64,000 bases of DNA. Origin: Calliphora vicina. Lineage: Eukaryota; Arthropoda; Insecta; Diptera; Calliphoridae. Of this stretch, positions 31,195 through 42,593 are shown piece after piece. How positions within the stretch are numbered: position 1 is the stretch's first letter; every line of letters begins with the position of its first letter. The translations under genes were made by a program, and so were the position numbers. The stretch spans positions 55,196,315-55,260,314 of the forward strand of contig NC_088781.1 in the NCBI RefSeq assembly GCF_958450345.1, in the 5' to 3' direction. Under the pieces are notes generated by a model. That model searched no databases. It saw only the letters and a program-made list of their open reading frames with translations, and had not been told where the DNA came from.

Positions 31195-32605
31195 CACAGT
31201 GGTTTAGAAACTTTTTTTTGGAAATAATTCGGTATCTTGGGAACTATTATTGTTACGAAATTTCACATGGTTTGAGCTGAGGTGTTTTCGAGTTGATTTA
31301 CGTTTGTTCAGCTTTCTAGCGCTAATGGGGGCCAGTACGTAGCCCCTCAAAGTTGTTTACATCGGGTCTCAATTTTTTTTTAAAAAATCGCCAAAAATCC
31401 ATTTATGATCCGAATGAGCTGAAATTTTGAATATAAATAGTCCTTGAGAAGATCTACAAAAATACTTACAAGTGTAGGTTATCTCTATTAGTTGAAGAGA
31501 TATTCAGGTTTATTGATTTATTTTTTTAATTTTGCTCGATCTTTTATGGTTTTTAAAAAATGCTGGCCTACGGAGGATCAACATTTATTTTTAAAATATA
31601 AGCTATATTGACTATAAAATTTTAAATAAAATAAAAGAAACTTGCTAACAGTTATCTTTTCACTATAAAAAGTTATACGCATCCAAAGTTTGAACTTGTA
31701 AAAAGGGCTTTATTTTTTACGTTTTTTCTCAAAAAAGCCCATATATATTTTCTTTTGTAGAAAAAAAATTTCTTCGGGACTATATAGAATTTTTATATGA
31801 TTCGGAAAGATAACTTAATGCAAAAGCGTGTAAAGAAAAAATTGGCTCACTTAAGCGGACATGTCACCCCCCAGTCCTATCCAAACTTGGCCAATTTTAA
31901 AAAAAAAATTCAGTTTGAGTAAAAAATTCTAAAAAGGCAAAGCACCGATCCACGAAATAACTCCATATTTGTATAACCCCATATGTTTCTTAAATACCTA
32001 CTAAGTGATTTTACTATAACACGGTAAATAACGTCACAGTAGGCACTTCTCTAAAAAAAACTCAGTTATTGGAACACATTTTCCCGTTTTAGGAATTTCA
32101 ATATTTGAAAATAAAAAATTTCAAAAATTCGAATGCCATTGATTTAAGGGCATTTTAGTCTATATTGGTTCCAAATTTTGTTATGTTATCTTTAATTGTT
32201 AAAATTTTACATTAATTCAAATTTTATATTTTTATTCGTGGAAAATCACCATTTGATTTTTTTTTAGTTTTTAAGGTAAATGAAGTCTCAAAATTTTATA
32301 AAATTATTTAATTTTACTAAAATATCAATCCACAAGTCATAATGTTTTCAACAATATCAAATACTTATACAAAAAGCCTTTATTTACTCCTCAGAAGTTC
32401 CACGTATCGATTTTTTTAAAAAAAATTTGAGACCCGAGGTGACCATCTTTGAGGGGCTACGTACTTGCCCCCCTAGGAAGCTGAACAAACGTAAATCAAC
32501 TCGAAAACACCTCAGCTAAAACTATGTGAAATTTGGTAACAATATCTCCAATAGTTCCCAAGATACCTAATTATTTCCAAAAAAAAAAGTTTTTAAACCA
32601 TTGTG
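31195..32605. mobile_element. Transib-like element, 1411 bp, 5-bp target duplication
   Basis: Flanked by AGGGG at 31190-31194 and 32606-32610. Ends read inward CACAGTGGTTTAGAAAC and CACAATGGTTTAAAAAC. The arms remain inverted repeats for about 200 bp, sharing GGAAATAATTMGGTATCTTG, GTTTTCGAGTTGATTTACGT and a CGGGTCTCAA block. Transib elements have 5-bp target duplications and ends matching the V(D)J recombination heptamer (CACAGTG/CACAATG); both hold here. No transposase ORF is present. Assignment is inference from ends and duplication. Confidence 0.65.
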
Positions 32606-32876
32606 AGGGGTTTAACAATTGTTAAGAAAACATTTTTGAAAAAGTTAACCCACAAGACGAACAGAACTTTGGTTCCATTTTTACGTAAGAATAAAAACGC
32701 TAATTGTCTGTATTTTATCATAAACTACCTGATTCGCCTTTTTAATAGAAAAAATATTTCAAATTTATAATTTTTTGAACAGTGTGAGAAATGGTTTTGT
32801 GGAGGATCCGAAATAAATGTTTTCCTAAATCGCATGGTGCTAGAACCAATATTTAGTTATACCCCTAATATATGTA
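32606..32876. other. AT-rich DNA
   Basis: Nothing recognised beyond the end of MITE family A copy 2 at 32606-32616. Confidence 0.4.
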
Positions 32877-33025
32877 CACAGAGATCACTGATTCATAGTA
32901 GCAACCGAATTTGTTGCCAAACTTTTCTAAAATTTTGTAGCCACAATCGAAAAATTTGGTCACTACGGCAGAATCATTCGATTGGCAACAAATTCGGTTG
33001 CTACTTCGAATCTGTTTTCTCTGCG
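32877..33025. mobile_element. Palindromic mariner-type MITE, 149 bp
   Basis: Flanked by TA (32875-32876, 33026-33027). Arms begin CACAGAG and CGCAGAG and share AGTAGCAACCGAATTTGTTG. The symmetry gives nearly the same false ORF on both strands. Confidence 0.8.
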
Positions 33026-33029
33026 TATA

Positions 33030-33847
33030 TAACCTACTAATTTTGCTCATCACAATAGTTTTTTTTTACATGCCCTTTCTTAGAAACAAACTTATTACAA
33101 GCTGTTAAACTGCACGTATTTAATGCGTCAATTAAAAAGTTAAATCTATTTAATATGTATAAATGAAATATACAGTTAATTAGTGGATGTTGTAGACTAT
33201 TAATATAATCCACTTTACCACCTTGTTAAAAATACATATTGTGGCATGTTTTCCTGTCTAGAATAGATTTAACAAATTAGACTTGCCTCTTCATTGAAAA
33301 TGGGGTAAGCTTTTTTTTTATCTTATATTCTAAATTTACATTTCCCAGAAAAGATGAGTGTTATACTCGTAATTAACTGTATTAATATTCATTATTTCGA
33401 GGAACTGGCTTTGACTATAACCGCGTGTTTTTTCATCAATTCAGTATAGGGGTACAAAAGTGTGTATTGTTCATGTGAGAACTCTATGAATTTCAGTACA
33501 AAGTACATCCCCATCCTCTATACATTTAATCACTACAATAGTGCTTCTCAATGTTTTTTATGACATGTTCCACTTTTCCTTTCCAAATATTTAGTGCTCA
33601 TCCAATTGCGATCGTGGAAAGGAAAACTGTACACATCAACTCAAAGACCCTCAAATAAATAAATATTTCAGAAAGACAAAATCGATAAAGAAAAGGAAAG
33701 CAAGGGATAATAATTTAACATTTTAATAGGAAATAAGAATATGTAGGAAACAAGCAATCTACTAATTCAATCTTCATTAAGTTACCTAATCTCTCAGTCT
33801 ACAAAGAGTAATGTCCATCCTATAATCGTCTAATCAACAATCGAAGC
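33030..33847. other. AT-rich intergenic DNA
   Basis: Nothing supported. Confidence 0.45.
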
Positions 33848-34894
33848 TGTGGAACATACAACATTGAAAAAAAGCTTTGAGTTGATCATTGTAGAAATAG
33901 AACTTTCATGAAGCTACTGGAGGGAAGATGGCATTGTGCATAAACAGTGGCAGTGGTGACTGTCGTTGTTTAGTTTATGATAGCGCTTTTAGAAGTCACA
34001 TCAACTGTATTGCCAGTGTATACTTGTACATTATAAAGAGTGTTTTTAAAGTGTGTACATTCGAAGACTATTGAAATTGTTGGGTAAATTTTAATAAATA
34101 AACAAGTAAGAGAGCTATATTCGGCTACCCTTCACCAAATTATACTTCAAAATACAAATTTTAAATACTTTTAGGTAAACAAAATTTATTTTTTTTCCAA
34201 TGTAGTTTTTTTCATTTTTTGGAAAAAAAATTTCAAATTGTTATTTAAAATTTCAAATTTTTTTTTAATTCAAAATTTTTTTTTTTAATTTTAAATTTTT
34301 TTTGTTTTTCAATTTTTTTTTTGTGAAAAAAAATTCGCATTAAAAAATATTTTTTCCAATTTTGACCCATTGTAGGTCCATCTTACTATGGTATTATATA
34401 CGTCGTTGCAAAGGTCTTTGAAATATCTATCATTAGATATCCATGACTTAGTAATCTAGATATAGGTCAAGAATATGTCAAAAATCGAGGTTGTCCTGGT
34501 TTTTTTTCTCATATCTCAGCCATATGTGGACCGATTTTGCTGATTTTAAGTAGGAAACTTCTCGAAAGCATGTTTGACAGAATTATTGAAGATTTGGATC
34601 CGGAAGATACCTGGGGTCTTCAGAAAATTGATTTCAACAGACAGACGGACATGGCTTAATCGACTCCGCTATATATAAGGATCCAGAATATATATACTTT
34701 ATAGGGTCGGAAAATTATATTGTGGAAATTACAAACGGAATGGCAACCTTATATATACCCTTCTCAGGTAGGTGAAGGGTATAATAAAGAGTTGTTACAA
34801 TTTTAAACTACTAAACTGCTTTTATTTGCAATAAAAAGTATCTGGTTTATTTAAAGGAATTAAACCACCGTTTTTAAAAAGTAAAAACGTAACA
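33848..34894 (+). repeat. 5' LTR, interrupted
   Basis: Begins TGTGGAACATACAACATTGA, resumes after the insertion at 34784 with GTTGTTACAATTTTAAACTA and ends AAAAAGTAAAAACGTAACA. About 363 bp when the DINE-1-like insertion is discounted. Confidence 0.7.
34101..34783 (-). mobile_element. DINE-1-like element inside the 5' LTR
   Basis: On the minus strand: TATACCCTTCACCTACCTGA, CGACCCTATAAAGTATATAT, GGATCCTTATATATAGCGGA, AAGCCATGTCCGTCTGTCTG, long T/A middle, and an ATATAGCTCTCTTACTTGTT end. The LTR continues on both sides without an obvious duplication, as for Helitron-type insertion. Confidence 0.75.
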
Positions 34895-34896
34895 AT

Positions 34897-34913
34897 TGGT
34901 GTCAGAAGTGGGA
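34897..34913 (+). promoter_or_regulatory. Primer-binding site (tRNA-Leu type from memory)
   Basis: TGGTGTCAGAAGTGGGA two bases after the LTR. It begins TGG as complement of a tRNA CCA end; the rest is the tRNA-Leu type primer I recall for mdg3/blastopia-like elements. Confidence 0.6.
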
Positions 34914-34929
34914 ATGCAAAATAATAAGC

Positions 34930-37900
34930 ATGAAGTTTGAAGAACTTAAAGTGGAACAACTCAAGAGAGAATTGTGTAAGTTGGAGTTGCCGACAGCAGG
35001 TAATAAAGCAGAATTGCAAAAGAGCCTGATTGATGAATTCAAGTGGGGTAATATTGACCTACAAATTTGAGTATAAAAAAGAAATGGAAGTCCGCAGCAT
35101 GGAGTTAAGCACAATGGAAAAATTGGAAGGAATGTAAACGAAACTTCAAGAAACTTCTAGAGTAAACAACGAGAAGCTGTCAGCTGAAATTCAAGAAAAT
35201 TCTATAGAAGTTCAAGAAATTTCTCTAGCCACAAACGAGAAATTTCGGAAGTTATAAACAGCAAGGTTTATAATATTGAAACACAAGTCAGCAACTTTGA
35301 CAAAAAGCTTTCCGACCTAGAGAATGGCATAGAAATGCAAGCTGTCCGATTTAGAGAATGAGATAGCCAAAGGTGTTGATAATAAATTACTCGATCAGGA
35401 AATAAAAATTAATAATCTTCAATGCGAAGATGGACCGGTACGAATTATTCCAGAAGCATCTAGTAGAATAAAGGCTCCTAGTTTTGATGGCAGTTACTAT
35501 TAGAATCATGTGGAACAACGAAGAAAAAGCTATAGAGTTAATATTGGCCTGAAAAGGAAATGCGGCAGTAGTTGTTGATAGCGTGCCAGCGAGCAACAGA
35601 AATTGTTATGATGACATAATGGAGGCGCTACAACGTAAGTACGGTGGCGAACATAAAAAGGAATGGAATTGCGTGGTAGAGTGCAGAAGGCCAATGAGAC
35701 ACTACTATATTGGAAATCGAGCGTTTGCAACAGCTTACTTATCCAGGGGAAAACAACCCGTTTTTGGACCATATCAAGATAGAGGCATTTGTTAATGGCA
35801 TTCGCGATCCGGAAATAAAACATTTGCTGAAACCGTTTCATTCGCAGCGGCACAAGAAACGGCGAAAATAATTTCAAAGCCGCAAATATGTAAGGTGCCG
35901 AATATCGAGATTATAGCTGAAAATGAGTGCAATATGGTCAATGAAATAAAAGATGCAGTTTCAGAGGCTTTAAATGAGTAAAAATGTAAAGCCAAGGTCA
36001 TATTCAGAGAAACTGCAAAGCACCGAGAAAACGAACCAGGTCTGCAGCAGGCGAATCATCAATCATCACAAGAGTTACCTTTAAGCTAAAACGAGCTAGT
36101 AATACGGGGCAAGAACTAGTTCCCACATCTGAGGGCCCTACAATCTCGATATCAGTAATGCAGCAGAAAAATAGCCATCTTACGGCTAGACACAGGAGCG
36201 CCACAGTCTATCATCAGACCTGACTTATGCATTAAACACAGGCTACCGACTTCAATCTGTCAAAAATAAAATACACACGTTTATATGAAGACGATTCTTT
36301 TGACGGCAGCACAACTTCACGGCGACACGACTTGCGGGGTAAGTCTACACACCGCTACTGAAGAGTCTGCCACTGTCCATGGTAAAGCAAATGAATAAGT
36401 AACCATTGCCAACATTAGAGTCAATCATGTATTTATTGTTGCCCATATTGTGGACGAAATAATCATGATTAGTCACGGCATTACTTTGGATATAGGACAA
36501 AAAGTTATGATTTGGCGATATGTCGAAATACCCCTGGTCGTCGGATATGAAAGCAAAGCTCAAGTAAGAAAGTTATTTGCTGTTAAACAGCAAAAGTTGC
36601 CACCGCTGTCAGAGGTTTTGGTGTGGGTCCGTGTGAACGGAGATTGTGTGGACAACAGTTTGTGGGTGATTTAACTAGTAGAAATAAAAAGTGACCTTAT
36701 AATAGCATAAGTCCTCGTCAAACCCTGCAACGACAGAATAGTTCCCGTAAGAGTGCTTAACTTGCCCAGCTATGCAAAAGTCGTCAGGCCAAATTCCGTA
36801 TTAGGTGAATATGCTTCAGCAGAGGCAATCATTTATTGACTGTAAAAGCCTTCTGAGGAAACATGCATCCGTCTTTGCATTAAAAATGCCAAAATCAAAA
36901 TTTCTATTGGCATACAGATCAGCTGTTCACGACTTAACCTCTCAAACACCTGCAAAAATTGTCTTTGAGACAGAACTCAAGTTGCCGGGTGATTAAGAAT
37001 TCGGTATTAAGCCAACAACATCAACTAATGAAAACATTTCTCAAGAGCAAGATGACCTTAACGAACTTCATGAGTTTTAAATAGGGTTTTTATCCCGGGA
37101 ATTCCCGGGACAAATTTCCCGGGAATTTTGCCACTTTTTCACAACCCGATTCCCGGGATTTTTAGTCGGGAATACCGGGAATTAAAAACTGAAGAAACTG
37201 CTCCCGCAATAAATATGTGTTGGTAGCAATGAAAGCTTTATAATGAGTGTGTTTTGCAGACATTTTATTAGTTATCAAAATTCATAATCGTCTTGATTTT
37301 GTCAAAAAAGTTCACCCACAAAACGCGGTAAAGTTTGGAGATAATTTGTTTTATCCAAAAAACGGAAATAGTACATATATACTTAACAAAGGATAGAAAG
37401 AATTATTTTCGAGAACAAAATAAATTGTGTCTCTTAACGATTCTGTAAAATGTATTGAATTCATTCCTTAGTGAATTTATTCATTTGAGAATTCATTATT
37501 TATAAAATTAATTTCTTCAAATCCATAACAAAATAGCTTTAAAAATATATTGAATGATTAAATTGTTCTTCAATTTAAATGGATTACAAAGACGCTTACA
37601 TATATTTCGGAATAGCCTGGTATCCGGGAATGTAAAAAAAAATTTCCCGATTCCCGGGAATCAAAAAAGGTCGGGAAATTAAAAACCCTAGTTTTAAATG
37701 ACCTGTGACAAAATAAAGGCCAGATATGATCGTGCAGTAAATTCTGAAGGGTTTAATGAAGGTCAGCTAGTACTACTATCTAGCCCGCAATGCAAGAACG
37801 GGTTTTTCTACAAGCACACTGGGAAGGACCGTATGTGGTTAAGAAATTAAACGACGTGGTCTATAGAATACAGAAATACAAGAACTCGAGGTACAAAATG

Positions 37901-37975
37901 AAGGTTGTACATTTAGAACGACTAGCTGCCTATGGGAGAAGTGAATCTGTCCCTATTCGGTTCGAACAGGCTTAA
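34930..37975 (+). pseudogene. gag-pol remains (SAP domain, capsid, protease, integrase end)
   Basis: 34930-35040 gives MKFEELKVEQLKRELCKLEL, PTAGNKAELQKSL, a SAP-like N-terminus. 35100-35350 is coiled-coil with repeated TTCAAGAAA. 35455-35500 gives RIKAPSFDGS, and 35620 onwards QRKYGGEH and RVQKANETL. Protease at 36172-36225 reads AILRLDTGAPQSIIRPD with the DTGA active site. 36440-36670 gives ITLDIGQKVM and VEIPLVVGYESKAQVRKLF. 36890-37075 gives FLLAYRSAVHDLTSQTPAKI and DDLNELHEF; after the MITE, KIKARYDRAVNSEGFNEGQL and HWEGPYVVKKLNDVVYRI complete the integrase end. Many stops and frameshifts. Confidence 0.85.
37082..37690. mobile_element. hAT-like MITE with CCCGGG repeats, 609 bp
   Basis: Ends TAGGGTTTTTA and inverse TAAAAACCCTA. 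Target duplication GTTTTAAA at 37074-37081 and 37691-37698 is exact. Near each end are self-complementary boxes such as TCCCGGGAATTCCCGGGA on the left and TTCCCGGGAA on the right. It splits the integrase reading DDLNELHEF / KIKARYD. Confidence 0.85.
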
Positions 37976-37985
37976 GCGGGGACAG

Positions 37986-38800
37986 TGTTTCGAAATTTAT
38001 AAGGCTTGGTTTCAAGTTGCATCATGTTTCTCAACATTTCTATTACTGGAGACTTTCAAGAATCATCGACAGATGGTGCTGAAAACTTCTGGATGGTAAT
38101 GCAGTCTATATAAGGTGGTCATGAAAACATCAACCAATCAGTCTAATTGGAAGCATCGTTAAGTAAAGATAAGTTAACTGCCTGCTGTATAAGTTGTAAA
38201 TTATAAATGTGTAAATTATAAAAAAAACAAATAGTGACTGTTGTTTCCTGTTTAACCGAAAAAGTGTGTTTTTGAAAAAGCCGGTTTGGATTATTGTCTT
38301 CTAAAAAAAACTGGTTAAACGGTTTCGGTTTTTGTCTTCAAAAATACCGGTTAACCGGTTTATATTAAATTTTTATTTAATATGAAAAAGGTATCCTTAA
38401 ATTTCTTTTTATTGTGGACGCATTTTTGAATTCTTAAGGCTCTATCTTTAAGCAATTATTTTATAGCTTTTAAGAAATATTGTCAAATGCTATAATTTTC
38501 TATAAAATATCAGAGTTTTTTATGAATATGTTTGAATGAGCTTTAGAAAATATTTTTCATTGAAACCGGGTTACCGTCTTACAAAAACCGGTTTGACAAA
38601 AAACCGAAAACTTAAAAAAACCGAAACCGGTGGAGTTTACAAAAATGAAAAAACCGGTTGACCGGTTTTCGGTTCGGTTTTGAATACTCTACTGTTGTTG
38701 TTACAATTTTAAAATATTAAACTGGTTTTATTTGCAATCAAAAGTATCCGGTTTATTTAAAGGAAATAAACAACCGTTTTTAAAAGGTAAAAACTTAACA
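37986..38800 (+). repeat. 3' LTR, interrupted
   Basis: Follows the purine-rich AAGCGGGGACAG. Begins TGTTTCGAAATTTATAAGGC, resumes after the MITE with TGTTACAATTTTAAAATATT and ends AAAAGGTAAAAACTTAACA. Confidence 0.75.
38246..38691. mobile_element. hAT-like MITE with ACCGGTT repeats, 446 bp
   Basis: Target duplication CTGTTGTT at 38238-38245 and 38692-38699 is exact. The right end inverted is TAGAGTATTCAAAACCGAAC; the left end (TCCTGTTTAACCG) is more diverged. Repeated AACCGGTT-type palindromes crowd both halves. Confidence 0.75.
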
Positions 38801-39418
38801 ATATAACACAAGTTCCCTCCAGCAATACCCCTGAGTGCATATGCACATATTTTTGCAATACTGTTGCAATTAAATATTTTTTAAACAATCTAAAAAATTA
38901 AATTTTTTTTAGTAAATCGATTGTTCGATTTTTTCCGAAAAAAAATTTTTTTTTCAGCAAAAAATTGATTATCCGAACAATCAACTAATAGAGCCTTATA
39001 ATTATGCTATCATCCCTCCCTGTTAGTGATTAACATTAGTATCGATTACCCTCACTCACAATCGATAAATTCTACTGATTATTTTATCATCTCTAATCAA
39101 ATGTACTGTTAAATGTTCCGTAATCAATTTGCTAATTATTAACGAAATTAAACGTACGTTAAACTTAAACTAAAAAAAGAATATTATTGTAAATAAATTA
39201 ATATACTAATATATAATATTTCATAATTAGTTATTGCTGTTGTTGCGTTTATTTAGATTAAAATGATTCTAAATTAAAAAACTGTTTTTGCCGCTTGGAT
39301 TTTTTTTTTATACAATAAAAAATAAATACATATGTATGTATAAAAACAAAATAAGCAACAACAATTATAAACCAGCAACCAGTGGCTTCAAAATATTTGT
39401 TCAAAACAATATTTTAAA
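38801..39418. other. AT-rich DNA upstream of the orphan promoter
   Basis: 38930-38990 has ATCGATTGTTCGATTTTTTC and AACAATCAACTAATAGAGCC, resembling the TCGA-type MITE ends of 52983-53539. Otherwise nothing recognised. Confidence 0.4.
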
Positions 39419-39454
39419 ACAGTCTTTGCAAAAGCTTCGAGTTAAACGGTCGTG
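39419..39454 (+). promoter_or_regulatory. Inr + DPE core promoter, start site about 39421
   Basis: ACAGTC at 39419-39424 is one base off the fly initiator TCAGTY. GGTCGTG at 39448-39454 matches the downstream promoter element RGWCGTG and lies exactly at +28 to +34 of the A at 39421. No TATA box is needed for this promoter type. Strict spacing is the main argument. Confidence 0.6.
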
Positions 39455-39887
39455 AGTGAGTGACTTCGTAAATTGAAAAGCGGTAAACTGAAATAATTTC
39501 TGATAAATAATAAAAAATTAATATAAATTCAAATTGTGGGGAGAAAAAATAATTTGTTTTAAATAAATTCTAGCTTAATAGATAAAGAAATAATAAGAAA
39601 ATAAATATATTAATTTATTGAGAAATTAAAGCAACTGTTTGAAAGTGTAATTAATTAATTAATACTTATAGCTGGGGAAAAAATTTTAAATTCATAGAAA
39701 TTTATTGTTAAAACAAAGATTTCGAAAAAATATTATTAAAAAATAAAAGAAAATACATACATAAGTGTTTTGAAGTGAAGGTAAAATTAAAAGAATTTAA
39801 TAAAGTGTTGAAATTTAAATTACAAGTATAATATATTTGTGTAACATTATTCGAAACGCTTGAAGCTAAATAAAGTTTCAATATACG
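39421..39887 (+). other. Candidate non-coding first exon of a plus-strand gene
   Basis: From the Inr to a strong donor ACG|GTGAGT at 39887/39888. The 467 nt are A-rich with many stops in all frames, as in long leaders of developmental fly genes. The gene itself is not identified; an acceptor and coding exon would be expected further right, possibly outside the window. Confidence 0.45.
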
Positions 39888-40396
39888 GTGAGTTTAGTTT
39901 TTTTATTAAATTATTATTAAACTAAGAATCAAGTAAACTAAGTTAGTTTTTAATTAAGGCTGTAAAAATTTATCGTTTCTCATATTTTGTTAAGAGTATT
40001 AAGATTTATCAACAAATTCAAATTCAAAATCATGAAATTTCCTTAAATAATTATGTACCATTCAGGGCTCATGTAAAATATCGTTTGTAATTTCGATAGC
40101 TACATTGTAATTAAGTGAAATTGACATCCCAAAACGGCGATTCACGTAAACATAATCGCACATAAAGGGTTAATATTGAGTCGTAACATCCAGTGAAATA
40201 CTCCGTTTTAAAAGATCAGGTCAATATCAGGATATATTGCAATTTTAAGTTTGTATTGTCTATTGCTATTTTTTAAATTATATTTTATGTTTTCCATCCG
40301 TACAAAATTAGGCAAAAACCTTTATGAAAAACGATAACCAGATATTGAGAAAATTGGCGTGAGCTTGTCAAAATTTTTGTTTATGTTGGCTGGCGC
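39888..40396. other. AT-rich DNA after candidate donor
   Basis: No feature supported; CACATAAAGGGTTAAT near 40160 resembles one piggyBac-type MITE end without partner. Confidence 0.4.
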
Positions 40397-40825
40397 CAAG
40401 GCGAGTTTATACAAGGTGGTGTCAGTTCTACAAAAACAACGATTGGTCTTAACAAATGTCAAAAAACCAAAAACAAATAATTATTTAAACTTAATATAGT
40501 GTAGATAATTGTCACTATTCAATTATCTACACTATATTAAGGGCTTTACTTATTTATGTAAACAATAAATATTTTGTTAATAAGCTTAGAATATGTAGAT
40601 ATTTAAATATAAAAATAAGCTTTGACAGTTGTTAGAACCAAAAAGCAAAAAAAAATTGTATAAATTCGCCTTGGCTGGCGCTGTCAAAGTCTGCCTTTTG
40701 TTATTGTTTCTTTTGGGTTTGTTGTGGTATTCGCAACAACAAACTTTAGTGAATTTGACAGCTTGAACCTCTAAACAAGTGATCAGCTGTGCTTTCGACA
40801 CCACTTTATTGTGAATTCGCCTTGA
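40397..40825. mobile_element. MITE with AAGGCGAATT ends and internal hairpin
   Basis: Left end CAAGGCGAGTTTATACAAGG followed by TGGTGTC; right end inverted CAAGGCGAATTCACAATAAA followed by GTGGTGTC. Another inverted copy of the end (CGAATTTATACAATTTTTTT inverted) is at 40655-40675, so two related elements may be nested. Target duplication not found. Confidence 0.6.
40490..40541. repeat. Perfect 22-bp inverted repeat
   Basis: CTTAATATAGTGTAGATAAT continues to 40511 and is exactly inverted at 40520-40541 around an 8-nt loop. Confidence 0.9.
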
Positions 40826-40905
40826 AATGTACGTTTGGCTTGGTATTGTAATCAGCTGTTTTTGACAAGCTCATTATAGTTTTACACAAACAAAATGCCT
40901 ATTTT

Positions 40906-41322
40906 TATACCATTCACCTTCGAGAGAAGGGTTGCTATTTAAAATCGAGAAAATCGGTCCACAAATGGCTGATATATAAGGAAAAAACCAGGACAACATC
41001 GTTTTTTGACCTACTATATCTGGATTACTAAGTCATTAATATAGACAATATAGATATCTAATAATAGATATTTCACAGACCTTTGCAACGACGTATATAA
41101 GACCAAAGTAAGTTGGATCTACAATAAGTCAAAATCGGAAAAAATATTTTTAACTCGAAGTTTTTTTTTCGCTAAATATTAAAAAAAAATATTGAAAAAA
41201 GCTATAATATTTGTTTAAAATTTAAAACAAACAATTGGAAAATTTTTTTTTCCAAAAAATTAAAAAAAACAACTTCGCAAAAAATTTTTTTTTTGTTTAC
41301 CTAAAAATATTAAAAATTTTTA
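40906..41322 (+). mobile_element. DINE-1-like element, internally deleted
   Basis: Starts TATACCATTCACCTTCGAGA, jumps to AAAATCGGTCCACAAATGGC, AACCAGGACAACATCG, GTTGGATCTACAATAAGTCA and a T/A-rich 3' part. The CATGTCCGTCTGTC block is missing and the 3' hairpin is lost. Confidence 0.65.
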
Positions 41323-42590
41323 TTTATTGTTTTATTGTTCTTTTTGTTTTTATTTCAAAATTCTCCTTTAAAATATGTATAATCTAAAAATAGCAATAAA
41401 CAATACAAACTTATAAAAGCAATATGTCCTGAGGCCGAATTACCGCATTCGATATTGAGTAAAACTGATTATAATTTTCTTATTCGAGATTAAGTAGTAC
41501 ATTTTATTATATGTAAGTATGTTTATTGTGTTATCGTAACCAACCCGCAGAGACCTGCGCCGAACGCCTAAAAGTCGGTTAAGCCGAGCCGCCGATTTGT
41601 GAAATATTAGAACATTATGTATAACCTAATAGCAGACCGTTTGAATCCCCCAAATATATAATTCCATTTTGTTCCTTTTCCATGCATATTAAAATTCTCC
41701 AACAAAATATTTACCCTCAACACTGTGCAAAAATTTATTTGTTAAAACCCAAAAAGTTAAAAAAATTATAAAATAATAAAATGTTATTAATTGCAATGCT
41801 GTATTTGTTTTCAATATTATAATTCACTTAAAGCAGATATATAATTTGAGGCTATTAAAAGAATATTCTTAATACAATACCAGTTTATTATGCCCTTTCA
41901 CCTCAAAACCCAAAATCTCTTTGTTAAAAATCCTCGTAAATATCAAATGATATTTAATTAATTATACATAAATATAAAAATCCAGTGTAATTAATATAAA
42001 TTAGTTTGATTTGTTTTGTATTAACTCGAAGAAAAAAACATATAAAAATATAAACTGGTTTTTTGTTTTTAAACAAATATTTAGAGTTTGTTATTTTACA
42101 CAAACGCAATAAACAAATAACGTATGTACGTCAGTTTGTTTACTAGATCTAATTTGATCGACATTTTTCATAATAAAATTGACAACTACTACAACGTATT
42201 ATAGTATTTTTCCAGTTTGACATTCATTCACTCGTAAAATCTGTGCAAATTATTGTAAATTTCCAACGACTTTGTGGGAGTACTTATAACGTTTGTTTAG
42301 CCTGATCGTGTAGAAGTCGGAAGAATTAGTTTTCCGGTTTTTGGAGTAGCTTATGCTGAAAAACAAGTTTGTGCGTTTTTGTAGTGATTTGAAAATGAAG
42401 TTTGAAGATGTCATTTCAGTTTGTTGTGGTGCTTTGCTGAATTGAAGGCCGCTATTTCAAAGAATTCACAAAATCATAAACATTTGAGGTCTGTAGTGGA
42501 CTTTTGAAGAATCAATACATTTTTAACAAAATCATAAATTATAAAAGACAATTAAAATATATACATATGTACATAATAGATTATAATTTA
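41323..42590. other. AT-rich intergenic or intronic DNA
   Basis: 41540-41620 is GC-richer (CCAACCCGCAGAGACCTGCG, AAGCCGAGCCGCCGATTTG) but no RNA gene could be supported. Confidence 0.4.
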
Positions 42591-42593
42591 TAA

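Larger units (their letters stand above)
33848..38800 (+). mobile_element. Internally deleted gypsy-type LTR retrotransposon with three later insertions
   Basis: Layout: 5' LTR 33848-34894 (split by a DINE-1-like element at 34101-34783), primer-binding site at 34897, gag, protease, short pol remains, integrase C-terminus, polypurine tract near 37975-37985, 3' LTR 37986-38800 (split by a MITE at 38246-38691). Another MITE lies in the integrase part (37082-37690). RT, RNase H and the integrase core are missing. The two LTRs differ strongly in U3, so it is old or recombined; no flanking duplication was found. Confidence 0.85.

Noticed and set aside
32834..33053. Mirror ORFs on both strands (RSLIHSSNRICCQ / RKQIRSSNRICCQ)
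   Set aside because: Caused by the palindromic TA-flanked MITE at 32877-33025.
41540..41640. Possible tRNA or other RNA gene in a GC-richer patch
   Set aside because: No cloverleaf, no A/B box spacing could be drawn by eye.
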